Position numbers and translations under genes: made by a program. From contig BJOX01000051.1 in NCBI GenBank assembly GCA_009731375.1, forward strand, positions 663,921 through 709,590: DNA of 45,670 nt, read 5' to 3'. Shown here piece after piece: positions 33,485 through 45,272 of the stretch. Under the pieces are notes generated by a model that saw only the letters and a list, made by a program, of their open reading frames with translations, did no database searches and had not been told where the DNA came from. Position 1 is the stretch's first letter. The number at the start of each line of letters is the position of its first letter. Source of the stretch: Paulinella micropora. Lineage: Eukaryota; Cercozoa; Imbricatea; Euglyphida.

Positions 33485-34250
33485 GGTGATTTCTTTCTGC
33501 TTTGCCACACAGGCAACAGAGTGAATTTTCACTGACCTGTCTCACACGGGGACGTCAGACGAAAACAAATACTCCAACACAGCTCCCTCATAACTCTTTC
33601 ACAAAACAAATAATTTGATTGGTCTCAAGCAGGTGTCTCGTACCCTCTAGCCCAATCAGTATCTGTGTGCTCACAAGGAGACATCAGATACAAACTCTCT
33701 GTCGTTCTTGCTGTTCTCACACAGAGACCAAGAAGAAGGAGGTGGACAGAAGAGTGAAGGAACACACACAAAACACAAACAAGCATAGGGACAGGAGCAC
33801 AACACTCTACCCTTCTAGTTTGTGCATTTATCTGCATTATCTCACACATACGTCAGAGTATTTTTGCAAATCTCTGATCGTTTTCTAAAGGTAGGTCTGA
33901 GAACCTATCCGACCGACTGTCGACTTCTCAAGGAGAGCTTTTCTAGCTTCTCTATTACTATCTGTGTGTAGGTCCAAGTGCCTCATACTAGATACAATAT
34001 AGAAAAGAAGGAGGAGAAAGTAATCTGAGTAAGGAGAACAAGAAATCGGAGAAAGTCTCAAAGACTATTTTTCTCAAACAAAAACAAACATACAAACAGT
34101 GTTTCATAGAGGACAGGGAATCTTATCCTACCCTCTCTATTAGTTTCTCTCTTCACTAGTCAATCGACTGAAGGAGGAACAGAACACAAACGAACAAAAA
34201 CCAAACATAGGAGCTGACACTGTCCTCCTGTTGATCACTACTACGACATC
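33485..34250 (+). other. 5' leader of the LTR element
   Basis: About 770 bp untranslated, with repeated ACACAGAGACCAAGAAG-like and CAAACAC phrases. A short 89-codon frame (33619-33888) shows no similarity I recognise. Confidence 0.7.
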
Positions 34251-36941
34251 ATGTCGACAGAGACCGCCGAAGTGAGTGAATTCTCGGAGGCAGATCAAAG
34301 AAGAGAAGAAGAAGAAGCAGGAGGAGGAGGAGGAAGAGGATTGAATGAAGGAGGAGGAGGAGGATTGAATGAAGGAGGAGGAGGAGATGAAGGAGTAGGA
34401 GGAGGAGTAGAAGAGGGCTGGGATGATGAAGGAAGATATGGAGGAGACGAAGATGAAGGAGGATTTGAACAAGAAGAGACGGGAGGAGGAGGAGCATATG
34501 GTAATCCCTTACCACCTGCCTACACGGGAGGAGGAGGACGAAAAATGATCGACTTGATTCATAGTGATGGAGAGGAGATCACAGTGGAGGAACAACAGTG
34601 GGTGCAAGACCACTATGACCTCACTAAAGAAGAGTTTGATAACAAGATGGGGGTAGAGAAGGACACCTATGTGTGGATCCCTCAGGATCAAAGAAGAGAG
34701 AAAAGTCGTGCTAAAAAGGATGTCTATATCCTATTATCAAACACAGCACAGCTCCTCGGCAAACTGGTCTCTGATCCAGAAGAGAGAAAGAAGATACAGC
34801 ATATCAAGTTTGGGGACACACACACCCACCTTGAATTACTCGATGCTATCTTTGGGGTGTACACTCAAACCCTGATTTGGGAACGTTCATACGGCCCACT
34901 ATGTGAGGGTTACCTCCAGTACACACACCCAAGAGCAATAGCCAGATTCCTCGCGACTGGTCAGGAGGCAGTCGATGTAACAAAAATGAAGACTAATCTG
35001 GGTTCGAAAAACTCAAGTGGCATATTTCATTTTTTTACGATGGAAATGAAGGGCTTGGAGGAGGGGAAGGCAGAGATGGAAAAAATCATTAAGGCAGCAG
35101 GAGAAACTCATCCTGTGATTGATGAGTTAGAGAAGACTCACAGAGTTCTGACCAAGATCAGACTGTTGATGGGTGCGTTACTGCATAAGGAGGCATGGAA
35201 GAGATGGATTCCTACCAAGGATCACTCTGTCCTTAAATCACTTAGTAGCGCACCACCGGTCGCCAACAAAGCAGGTGTTGACCAATATGTGGAGAAATAT
35301 AATTTTCTCAGATCTGCTTCTGAATTGGTGGCCTTTATCACTCATGCTCAAAAGCTGGTGATATCTGAGAAGAAGAAGGCGAAAGAGAATGAGGAGTTCG
35401 AGAAGACGATGAGACTGGAAAGAATGAAAGCAAAAGTGAGTGGTGCAAAGACACACCCTCCGACATATTTGACCCCACCAGCTCCTGCCCCACCAGCCCC
35501 TGCACCCTCGGGCTCAACTACGGTGGTGGTCACAAACACGGAGAAGAAGGACAGACAGAACATCATAAATGCCTTCAAGGGGAAGAAAGGAGGAGTGGCA
35601 AGTCTCATGCTATATGCCAAGACGAGCTCAGACAAAGACTCTGATGCTTCGCTTTTGAGCAAGCTCAAAGAGATCAATGCCTGCATGAAGGCTTTTCCTT
35701 GCGACGAAACGCAGGAATACGAGGCCCTTGTTACTGTTTTTGACCAATCTCTAGTCTCGGAGGGATTTGATCTGACACAGTACAAGTTTTTGAGAAAGAA
35801 GGAGGAGATTAAGAGAAACAATGCAACAGGCCTAGACGCTCAGTGTGAACTGGCGGTGGCCACACTCATTTCATATTTTCAATCTCATGGATACCAGCAT
35901 CTCTGCACTGGTACTCTCATAGGATTTGAAATCTTTGAGACAGTGGCGATGAGTTTGAGGAGTGCTGTTGGCTTGGCGGCGACCCTTACGGAGGTAGTTT
36001 CCTCCTATGGGCTATTCTATGGCCGCAAGTCGATCATCCTCTATTTCTTTTCGGCGTTACACACAGTTAACCCGAGTAAGCTTACTCAGCTCATACAACA
36101 ATGCTCGACGTTTAGCTCAGTGAAGTCCAAGAACTTCCTCGAGACACACGTGTTCGAAAATACGGTTCAAAGCGTTGCTCCGTCAGCACTGTTTCAAGAA
36201 GTGATGAGTGCATGCTCAAACATGGACTCGCTCACGGAGGCACATACGGCACAGGCAGGCGGTGTACCTGTTGGCGCACAAGCCACGTACACAAACAGAG
36301 TTGCCGGCTGGAAGAGACAGAGAGAGCCAGACCTGAAGACCGCATGTTGGAGGTGGTTCGCGGGCTTGCAGTGTAAGGCACAGATGGAGAACAGAGACTG
36401 CTCTTTCAATCATGATAGGCAGAACCCAACAGCAAGGGCAAATTTTCTGAGCAGGACGGAAGGCAAGGAACCGGGCCTTTTCAACATGCTTCAGATTGCC
36501 GCTGCGAACGAAGGTTGGTACGCCAATACGTGTGATGATGAGGAGTTACGACAGGCAATCATTGCCTATGTGGAGAGGATGAAGGAGAAGAAGGAGGAAA
36601 GGGAGAGACAAAAGAACCTAAAGGCCTCTCAAAGAGGACGAGGAGGAGGAGCAGGAGCAGGAGGACGAGGAGGAGGAGGAGGACGAGGACGAGGAACATG
36701 GAGAGGAGCCTCGAGGTGGCAGGGAACCCCTCAGAGAGGAAGAGGAGGAGGTCGGGGATATACCCCTTATGAAGGGAGAGCTGTTCGAGCTCCAGCCCCC
36801 CCACCAAGAGGAGGAGGAGGCTCATGGGCAAGCTCCAACCCGAATTTCGGTCGAGCTCAGGCCTACAACACTGCCTCGGAGACCGATACGTCATCCCACC
36901 CGGACACTACTCAAGGTAATCGTTTCGAGGTGGTGGAATGA
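34251..36941 (+). CDS. gag: Gag-like polyprotein (896 residues)
   Basis: Structural protein of the element. Residues 1-95 are Gly/Glu-rich low complexity; residues 100-400 are mixed helical; a Pro/Ala linker lies near 400-425. A Cys-rich motif C699-x8-C708-x8-C717-x3-H721 resembles a CCCH zinc finger rather than the usual CCHC knuckle. The C-terminus (about 795-870) is an Arg/Gly (RGG) region likely to bind RNA. It is long for a Ty3/gypsy Gag. The ORF ends in TGA, and Pol follows in the same frame without a gap. The start is the first ATG (34251) of a frame with no competitor. Confidence 0.88.
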   Translation: MSTETAEVSEFSEADQRREEEEAGGGGGRGLNEGGGGGLNEGGGGDEGVGGGVEEGWDDEGRYGGDEDEGGFEQEETGGGGAYGNPLPPAYTGGGGRKMIDLIHSDGEEITVEEQQWVQDHYDLTKEEFDNKMGVEKDTYVWIPQDQRREKSRAKKDVYILLSNTAQLLGKLVSDPEERKKIQHIKFGDTHTHLELLDAIFGVYTQTLIWERSYGPLCEGYLQYTHPRAIARFLATGQEAVDVTKMKTNLGSKNSSGIFHFFTMEMKGLEEGKAEMEKIIKAAGETHPVIDELEKTHRVLTKIRLLMGALLHKEAWKRWIPTKDHSVLKSLSSAPPVANKAGVDQYVEKYNFLRSASELVAFITHAQKLVISEKKKAKENEEFEKTMRLERMKAKVSGAKTHPPTYLTPPAPAPPAPAPSGSTTVVVTNTEKKDRQNIINAFKGKKGGVASLMLYAKTSSDKDSDASLLSKLKEINACMKAFPCDETQEYEALVTVFDQSLVSEGFDLTQYKFLRKKEEIKRNNATGLDAQCELAVATLISYFQSHGYQHLCTGTLIGFEIFETVAMSLRSAVGLAATLTEVVSSYGLFYGRKSIILYFFSALHTVNPSKLTQLIQQCSTFSSVKSKNFLETHVFENTVQSVAPSALFQEVMSACSNMDSLTEAHTAQAGGVPVGAQATYTNRVAGWKRQREPDLKTACWRWFAGLQCKAQMENRDCSFNHDRQNPTARANFLSRTEGKEPGLFNMLQIAAANEGWYANTCDDEELRQAIIAYVERMKEKKEERERQKNLKASQRGRGGGAGAGGRGGGGGRGRGTWRGASRWQGTPQRGRGGGRGYTPYEGRAVRAPAPPPRGGGGSWASSNPNFGRAQAYNTASETDTSSHPDTTQGNRFEVVE

Positions 36942-36947
36942 CTGGAG
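36936..36947 (+). promoter_or_regulatory. Gag/Pol junction: in-frame TGA, candidate readthrough stop
   Basis: GTGGAA-TGA-CTG: the stop at 36939-36941 is followed by codons CTG GAG GGG GAA in the same frame. The next in-frame ATG is at 37122, about 180 nt on. The TGA-CT context resembles known leaky stops. Readthrough is inferred. Confidence 0.6.
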
Positions 36948-39916
36948 GGGGAAGAAGAGAGGAAGGAGAAGACTGTGAAGTTTAACCCTAAAGTCACAGT
37001 GCTTTCTAATGCTGTTGTGCAGACTGGGCCAACGCTTCCTCTATGTGAAAACAAAGATGTGGGTACACAGAGACTGCAGCCCCAAGGTAGTCTCATACCC
37101 GTTCATACAGCACGGTTACCAATGATAACTGATGCAAATAGGAAGGCGAGACTTGCGATGGAGGCGAGGAGGCCAATGGCAGACGTATCGCCTCGGCCAA
37201 GCAAACAACCACGAACAGACTCAATGTCTACGGTCGCGGCGGGTGGCGAGCAAAAAGACAATGTGTGTACTCAAGTACCACAAGACAATGTCGCTCAAAT
37301 AGTAAACGCACCAGTACCGCAGAATAATAAAAATGTTAATGAGGTGAAGCAGGAGGAGAAGAAGGAGGAGTTGAAAAACTTAGAGACAAGACTCCAAAAT
37401 TTGGAACGTAAAGTTCTTGTTCTCGCAGCCAATATACACAGGCCCGATGCTCTGTGTTATACGGAACTTTATTGTGAAACATTGAAGACAATATTAAAAG
37501 TTGGTAATGATACGATGGCGAATATTAATATTGTCGGCAGGAAGTTTTTTAATCGATACCGGGACTGGGTGGACGGAAATATGAAAAAGTCAACGGGCAC
37601 TCTCAAAGGAGTGAGCAGCCGGACGGATATCACGGGAATCATCACACTGACCTTTAAATTGAAATCCGCACGAGTATACCGTATGGACCTCTATGTCGTC
37701 CCCGGTTACCACGGGTCAATATTACTATCGTATGACCAATTGGCTACGATGGGGGCTGTGATTGATTGCGCCGCACGGCGAGTGATATATGGAGTAAAAA
37801 GAGGAGAAGAGAACGATATTGATCCCTTCAACGCTACTGACTCTTATGAGGCTTATGAGCTGAGTCTAGCGACGGATCACAAAAAGATGGCCATCGCACA
37901 TGAGGCACTTGAGGTGTACGTTCACCCCCATGTCGTAAGACCGGATGAACTGTCCTGGACCGACAATTGGGAATCCCAAGTGTGCACTGTCACAGTTCCG
38001 ACATGCCATTGGGACAAAAAGTCTATTGATGACTTAATCGAGAAGCGAAAGGAGGAGATTATATGTGTCGCACAAAGAAGCCCGTCGTTGGCGAGATTCG
38101 CGGAAGGAGTAGGAACAGATGTCCATATTACTAACGGATACTGTTTCCATGCGAAAGTAGGAGAAGAAAAAAGGGAGGCGTTTGTACCAAGGAGAACGGG
38201 GCGAATCCCGGATACTCCACCAGAAACTATTAAAAGTTTTATTACTGATTTCTGGGGTGACGAGCCCACGTGGCCGCGTTCACTGTCTGAAGTGAAGAAA
38301 TGCTTACGGACTTTATTCGAAAATAATAAGCCGTATACTATTATCCTGCCATATAATGAGAAGGCGATATGGGCGCAGGAAATAAGGGACCGGCTTATTG
38401 ATCATCCTATACCGGTACCCTCTCGCAAGCAACAGCTAGTGGTGGCTTGTCGTATGGGAACTCGTGAGCAGAGCAGTGCATACAAGCGGAAGCTCAGAGA
38501 CCTCGACAAGTTGAAATTGATACCGCAAGCATTCACATGCTTTGATGGTTTTTACACCCGTAAAGCTCCTTTGCAATACGCGAGACTCATTGACATGCTG
38601 GTGGAGCTCGGTAAAGATGATGAGCCGGACACGGTCACGTATGAAAAGACGGGCCTAGATGATGTCTCGGAAGAGGACTTAGGCTTGGAGGAGGACAGAG
38701 AACCCCTCAAGCAGCATAAGCAGATGTCTGATGAAGATTTTCAAGAGGCGGCGCGGAAAATATTGGAAGAAGGAGTAGGCACGGAGAAGGAGAAGGAGCT
38801 TTTAAAAGCCAAATTAGAGGCGAACAAGGAAATTTTTGACCCTCCACATGCAGGTGGTGTCAAGCCTGAAGATTTCACTGCGGTTATTTACAAAATACCG
38901 GGTGCGGAGCCGTCACCGGCACCACGAAGGGCGAATTTGAGTATACATGAGGCGAAGATAGCGGAGGAGCTAGCAAGACAGCTGCTCAATGAGGACTTTA
39001 TTGAGAGATCAACATCCTCAATAGTCTCACAACCGAGAATAGTGCCGAAGCCAGGAGGAGAATGGCGCCTGACAGTTAACTATGCTCGTGTTAACAAGGT
39101 GCTGGAGGAAGAGAGAAATCCTCTCCCGACATTAGAAGAAGGAAGGAGAGTACTGCGGAATGCAAAATTCTATTCGGTCATTGACCTTAAGAATGGCTTC
39201 TGGCAGATACCACTGGAGGAAAAGTCCAGATGGCTGACGGCGTTTGTGGTGGGTATGGAAATATACCAATGGAAAGTGCTTCCGATGGGCCTCAAGCAAG
39301 CCCCAGGACTTTTCCAGAAGGCGATGCAGAAGATGTTGAGCAGTCAGTACGATGATTTGTCTGACGGTGGCTTTATGAGAAGGCGGGGACAGAAGGCGGG
39401 AGAATATGCATTTTGCTATATCGATGACATTATCGTATACTCTAACACAATGGAGGAGCATATCGATCATTTGTCCGATATATTCAGGCGCATCGGAGCT
39501 TTTGGCCTGAAGTGCAATCTAAAGAAGTGTCAACTTGCCAAGACGAGTGTGACATACTTAGGGTACGAGATCTCCCATAATCGAGTCTCGATATCCAAAG
39601 AGAAGAGGGAGGAGATTATGAATCGACCGATACCGAAGAACCGCACTGAATTGCACTCATTCCTTGCGATGGCGCAATACTATAGCCAGTTTATACCCGA
39701 TTGGGGTGCAACACGGGCTAAAGTGGAGAAAATGATAGATTTTGGAGACTTTGAGAAGTGGGACGAAGAGGCTTTGCAAGCGTTTCATGCGCTGAAAGAT
39801 CTTATTTACAAAGACCCGAAAGACGGAGGACTGGTGTTAACGATGCCCGACTTTACGAAACAATTCGTAGTCGATACAGACGCATCTAAGTTTGCGATTG
39901 GGGCTGTATTACAACA
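36942..39916 (+). CDS. pol: Pol, first part: protease, RT and start of RNase H
   Basis: Numbered from the codon after the TGA. An aspartic protease-like region is near 185-290: NDTMANINIV at the active-site position (D190; DTM in place of DTG/DSG) and VVPGYHGSILLSYDQL as the flap/second-half motif. RT is near 645-900: PKPGGEWRLTVNYARVNK, SVIDLKNGFWQIPL, LPMGLKQAPGLFQKAM, YIDDIIVYS (catalytic D828 and D829), CNLKKCQL and YLGYEIS. A 20-odd residue insertion rich in Gly and Arg precedes YIDD. RNase H begins at VVDTDASKFAIGAVLQQ (D978) and is cut by the gap. Confidence 0.93.
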
Positions 39917-40183
39917 NNNNNNNNNNNNNNNNNNNNNNNNNNNNNNNNNNNNNNNNNNNNNNNNNNNNNNNNNNNNNNNNNNNNNNNNNNNNNNNNNNNN
40001 NNNNNNNNNNNNNNNNNNNNNNNNNNNNNNNNNNNNNNNNNNNNNNNNNNNNNNNNNNNNNNNNNNNNNNNNNNNNNNNNNNNNNNNNNNNNNNNNNNNN
40101 NNNNNNNNNNNNNNNNNNNNNNNNNNNNNNNNNNNNNNNNNNNNNNNNNNNNNNNNNNNNNNNNNNNNNNNNNNNNNNNNNNN
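39917..40183. other. Assembly gap (267 N) inside Pol
   Basis: Removes most of RNase H and the HH part of the integrase zinc domain. Ty3/gypsy elements usually need about 200 or more residues here, against 89 codons of N, and the frames on either side do not match, so the gap length is an estimate and probably too short. Confidence 0.9.
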
Positions 40184-42063
40184 TTCGTAGCGAGGCGATT
40201 CTGGTGGAAGAAGATGAACGAGGAGATAGATCAGGCGGTGGATGCATGCATCCCGTGCAAGATAAAAAAAAACCACTGAAGGCAAATTTCGGCCTGATTG
40301 GCGAATTTCCTCTTCATGCGGGGATGTTTGAGTTTATACACATTGATCATGTGGGACCTTTCCCAGAATCGAAGGATGGTTACAAATACCTCCTTACGGC
40401 TATTGACAGAGCCACCAACTATGTGTGGATCATCCCTGTCAAAGACGTTACCGGCAAGACGACGGCCGAGGCGCTGATCGATAGGATCATCTCACAGATC
40501 GGAGTACCAAGAAAGATATGTTCTGATCGAGGCTCGGACTTTAATAACGAGGTCATCGACAAACTATCTAAGTATTACGGGATGAAATGGCAATATGTTA
40601 CTGCCTATAACCCGCGAGCAAATGGGAAAATCGAGCGGGTACACAGACCCCTCAAAGCCTCGCTAAAGATGTATTGCACGAAGAAGGAGAATCAAAGAGC
40701 ATGGGTCGAGGCAGCACCATCATTTGCGTTTGCAATGAACTGTCTACCCTCTACGGCGTTAGGAGGCTCGAAGAGCTCAATCTCGCCATATCAGTTAGTA
40801 TATGGGCGTGAGCCTGATATCCCGACTTCGCTCCTTCACCCAAAAGACACTTGGGCGGATGCGGATGAGTTGTTTGGGATGAGACTTAGAGTGAAGATGG
40901 AGGCGGAACAAATAGTCAGGGCGCATAGAGAGGCGGAGCGCCGAAAGACTGATGCTGAAGGGGTGCGACAAGCGCACTTGGATCAGATCAAGTTCCAGGT
41001 CGGGGATATTGTACTATTGTACCATCCTCAAGTCCCGAAGGGAGTCAGCTCTAAGCTGTTCACTCACTGGAAAGGACCTTATCAGATTATGGAACAGACG
41101 GGACCTCTGAATTACAAGATCAGGGGTAGAGGGAAGGTGCAAATTGTGAATGTAAGAAGGCTGATTAAGTATGATCCCTTCTTACTGGAAGATGAATCCG
41201 TTGAGGAGGCGTTAAAACGGATGAAGGATGATTTCAAAGAGGTGCCGCCCATCCACAAGGAGGCTGGCATAGACCAAGACGATGCTTATCGGGCACCGAT
41301 AGCTGAGAAGGAGGAGAGTGAGGTGGACAGCAAGGAGAAGACTGACCGCATAAGCGCGGTGGGGACTCAGTCCAAGTCTCCGCGAGAGCATAGCGGAAAG
41401 AAGGAGAAGATCACAGAGGCGCAGCTAAGGAGAGCGCGGAATGATCTTATCAACGACCAACCGAGGAAGGCGATGAGGTCGATGAGATCAAAGGACGTCC
41501 ACCAGGAGGAGGAGGGGACGGACACTGACCCAAACGCGGGCAACGTTGAGATTGTCCATGAGCGATGGAAGGAAGGCGATGCGATAGCAACCATCGCATG
41601 GGTGAAAAATGTTTTCTATCTGATGAGACCAGCGGAACAACATGTCGCTGATGACACTCTCTCAGACTTATACTTGATGCGGGTCGTGGCGGTCCCACGA
41701 CAGATGCGTGTCACACGGACACTCAAAATATCATCAGCCGCAAAGATAGTACAACCGATACTCCAGTTCTGGAGAAGTATGGACCCGGTTGAGGATCCAA
41801 AGGCAAGACATTATCTGCCAGTATATAAAGACGCAAAAAGTCTCGAGACATGGGATGATACAATTACTCCCAGAGACAAGGATTACACTGCGTGGACCAT
41901 TCAGACACTGCCAAGAGGAGTGCTTGATGTCCCTTTTGAATTATCGTTGGGCGGAATCCCTAATAAGATCTGGGACATTCTCGAACAGTCAAAGTTCGAT
42001 CTGACTTTTGTTGGTGGTCCTCCACCAGGCAAAGAAATCCGCGCCAGACGACGAAGGCAGTGA
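40184..42063 (+). CDS. pol: Pol, second part: integrase and C-terminal extension
   Basis: 40184-40276 reads ARRFWWKKMNEEIDQAVDAC then IPCKIKK, the CC half of the HHCC zinc domain. A nine-A run (40264-40272) then requires a one-base shift to the frame of the core: HIDHVGPFPE (first D), CSDRGSDFNNEVI (second D), NPRANGKIERVHRPLKASLK (E). GPYQIMEQTGPLNYKI is the GPY module, ending near LIKYDPF. About 290 more residues follow: a charged linker, then GDAIATIAWVKNVFYLMR, LYLMRVVAVPRQ, LQFWRSMDPVED and HYLPVYKDA, to the TGA at 42061. Confidence 0.92.
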
Positions 42064-42888
42064 CAAAGAAACTATTTTTCTTTATGCGTCTCAAATAAAC
42101 TGATTGATTGCCCACGGCGTATCATGATTTGATCATGCATCATCAGTTATCAATATGAATATTAAAAAGACTCAGTGATATAACTTGGCATTCGATCGCA
42201 ACATACGAGTGCGAAAGGTCGATCGACGATGATACTACACCGTATACGGGGATCGCTAGTGTATTGAGCGATGGTGTTCCCGGGTATGACCCTTTCCAAG
42301 TCCTGGGATGATGTTCTCGAAAATGAAATGTTCTCTGAAACTTTCATTAAATTATTTTTTACGATAGATTATATACTGTCGTACCTGAGCACGGTCAATC
42401 TCTACTTGTGTCGGTATATCGCAGGGTCGGGTACATACACCTCGACTTCGGATATAGCTATTAGGACTGGCCCCCTAATACTATATCATAGGATATCCGC
42501 CTTATACAAGGGTATGTCATTAAAAAAGACAATGTACTTACGATCTCCCTGTGAATAATAATAATAATAATGATAATGATAAGAAGAAGAAGGAGATCAA
42601 AGGGGGAATCGTACTACAGCACCACGTTGCTTGTATTTTTTTATTAATTGTACGTTTGTTCTTGACATACTGCCGAAAAAAAAAAAAAAAAAAAAATTGA
42701 GGGGAAGGAGTTCAAAATTTACAAGAAAGGCTAGAGAATCCGCTTTGACGTGCCGTATGAGGATATATTTATCGTCTTTTAGCGTCTATCCGTGGGTCGA
42801 TGCGCTGTGTGGCATGACTCCATAGCGCATACTATTTGCAGAAAGAAATCAGAAGGTGTATGACGAAAATGCTATTTCCGTCATAAAA
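42064..42888 (+). other. 3' untranslated region of the LTR element
   Basis: About 825 bp without a convincing ORF. It contains a short TAA/GATAAT array (42556-42580) and an A-run (42677-42697). Confidence 0.7.
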
Positions 42889-42899
42889 TCGGGAGGGGG
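42889..42899 (+). promoter_or_regulatory. Polypurine tract
   Basis: GGGAGGGGG lies three bases before the right LTR, where plus-strand DNA synthesis would be primed. Confidence 0.75.
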
Positions 42900-42902
42900 T
42901 AC

Positions 42903-43140
42903 TGTAGGCATCACCCCCCGGATAGCCGGTAAAAAGTACCTTTTCCTGGTGACAGGTGCACCAGCTTGTTTTTCAGTATTATTTGTCCGGATTGGATCTG
43001 ATGCCATTTTATTCCTGGTCTGTTGCCGTTTTCCTTTTTGGCTTCACTGAGCTAATATAACGAGACATCATTCTCATCTTTTGAGGACTGTGTTTGGTTG
43101 TATTACCGACTTTTTACGAGCTATCGTTGGGGGCATTACA
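42903..43140 (+). repeat. Right LTR (238 bp)
   Basis: Begins TGTAGGCATC and ends GGGGCATTACA. Followed by the target duplication CGGG. Confidence 0.93.
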
Positions 43141-43144
43141 CGGG

Positions 43145-45272
43145 GTAAGGACATTTTCCTAGTTACTCTGAAATTTTTGGGACATCTCTGACTTGGGAAA
43201 AACTTCGCAGATTTGATGATGCGACATGGGTGTTAATATTTATGGACAAATGTACCATGATTTATTGATGGTTTTTGGGATCATGCGGCTTTGGATAGAT
43301 ATTATTAATAATATTAATATTAATATGTATTGGGATCATATATTTTTTTTCCCGGATTGTCCTTGGGTTCTCACGTGTTTTCTCGGAAGGGCAAGTGTTA
43401 CTGCGATTGAGACATACACAGCACATGGCGGGAAATACATTTTGACATGGGAACTCTACATTTCTTTTGAGATTTGGGTGCATTTACATGCATACGTGTG
43501 GGATGCCGCGGGTTACGTTTCATGGATTTGTTGCGTGTTCTTGAGTATTTTGGACGATGAGCAGGGGTTGCTGTGACGGTATGACATCAGTCAGGGACAC
43601 ACCACACATGTCACGACGCACACAGACGGAAATATATACAGATCTTATGCCAACTTCGGTTTTATGTTTGCTGTGAGCTATGATGGTATGGTAGCATATA
43701 TATTTCTCACGATGGTTGATGGAGTGGTGGGAACAGAGCAATAACATTGGAAAGGTGGATGGTTCACAAAGTATGTCAAGGTCGTTGATGTGTTGGAAGA
43801 ACACAGACATGGGGCAATACTATGATATCGCAAAAGGAACACAAGGTGGATTTGACCGGTGGACTTGGGGGTGACAGATCACGGATATGGCATGACAAAT
43901 TAAAGGGGTGGTAAGTAGGGAGGACAACGGTAAGGAGACGATTGGAGGAAGATGACAAGTCGGTCTGGTGGATGGCTAGGTGGGTATGGTTTATTTCCAA
44001 GGTCAAGTAAAAGGGTGGAGGAAACGTGGCGGAAACAACGGGGGGATGACAGGGGGAACGAGTAGTGGAGTTGGAATGAAGAAAAGCTCCAAGGGGACAA
44101 TTAAAGAGACAAGAGTTGCTGGGGGCATCAAGGCGAAAACCTCCAAATGGGAAATCACGACTTTTACGGCGGACGACCTCTGGTGGTTGAACCAAAAATG
44201 ACGTTCTTTTTGGGGCTTTTTGCTGCTTTTTTCACAAAAGATGGATTGTTACCTATGTCGGCTATATACATGCACTTCAAGTTCTTATGTAATTATAGTC
44301 TTGGCAGGTTCACTTAATAGTGACACTTACAACGGAGGAAAAATCTGCGTAATGAGTTTTGCTCCTTTTTCTGAAATTCTTTTTTTATTCAGTAAAAATC
44401 ACGCCGCCGTCTTGATCTACCGATAATGAAATCGTACAATTAAAGTCCGAGGTGATAGGGCAGTGTAATGGAAAGCCTATCAGTAAAAGGAAAAGAGTGA
44501 AAGAGATGAAGCTGGCAGCGGCTAGTGTTCAGAAGAGACTGATTGAGTCTAGTGCGCAAAGCTCCGCCGTCCACATGTGACTGAAACAAGCTGAAGTGTA
44601 GCAAACGGAGCGCAAATCAGAAGCGTAATATAGCACAATTTAGCATAATGTAGCAAGTGCTCCAGCGGGAACAGTGGAGAGCCTCCGCAGTGTCAAGGCC
44701 GGAGCACTTGAGTGCTCAGCCGGGAACAGTTCAGAGCAGTGTCAACAAATCCTCAACCAATAAAGTTCTGTGTGAGAAGATTTCAAGCATAGAACTGATC
44801 TTACTTCTGACTGTTCCTATGCGGCTTGGCCCTCTTTCTCGAGCGCGGGGTTCTTATGTCTGCCCTTGGGGTCGTAGTTGAAATCCTTGGAGAAGATAGT
44901 ACGCCACATCATTTTGTAGTCGTCCCCACACTTGGTACATTTGATTGGATACCAATACCACTTCCACCGATGGTTGCAGCCTTGCAGACAATATAAACAA
45001 GCTGTGATTGCAAACTAGGAGACCATACACACACTTACAGAGAGGCGCTCGTGCTGGGTCGGATGAAGCTGCAAGAGCTGGCTAAACTTTTAGGTTTTTG
45101 CGCTACCAGGCGCCGTTCTCGTACACCAGAGGGGGTTTGAGGCTGATGTTTGGTGTACCCAACACCTCTCGGTGATCTCTCTTCTGAGATCCAAAAGTTT
45201 TGGTGCTGGGTGGCCTAAAAACAAGAGATTTTAGGTTTTTGCGCCACCAGAGCTTACACTTGCGTTCTTCTG
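43145..45272. other. Unassigned downstream sequence
   Basis: Contains frames of 116 codons (43226-43576, + strand) and 73 codons (43980-44201, Gly/Lys-rich) without recognisable domains or splice context, an ATT/AAT repeat near 43302-43327, and two copies of TTTTAGGTTTTTGCGC-like sequence (45088 and 45227). No gene is called. Confidence 0.45.

Larger units (their letters stand above)
33228..43140 (+). mobile_element. Ty3/gypsy-type LTR retrotransposon, nearly intact
   Basis: Order: LTR, leader, Gag, TGA, Pol (protease, RT, RNase H, integrase, extra C-terminal region), 3' leader, polypurine tract, LTR. The flanking direct repeat CGGG (33224-33227 and 43141-43144) is a 4-bp target duplication. 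RT before integrase, RT motif YIDD and a GPY-type module place it with Ty3/gypsy (Metaviridae-like). Damage is limited to an assembly gap in RNase H and one frame shift in an A-run. Confidence 0.95.

Noticed and set aside
36939-36941. TGA as a reassigned sense codon in this genome
   Set aside because: The squalene synthase (31696-31698) and beta-propeller (14362-14364) genes end naturally at TGA, so it works as a stop.
43226-44201. Frames of 116 and 73 codons downstream of the LTR element
   Set aside because: No recognisable domain, no splice or start context, and composition like the surrounding sequence.
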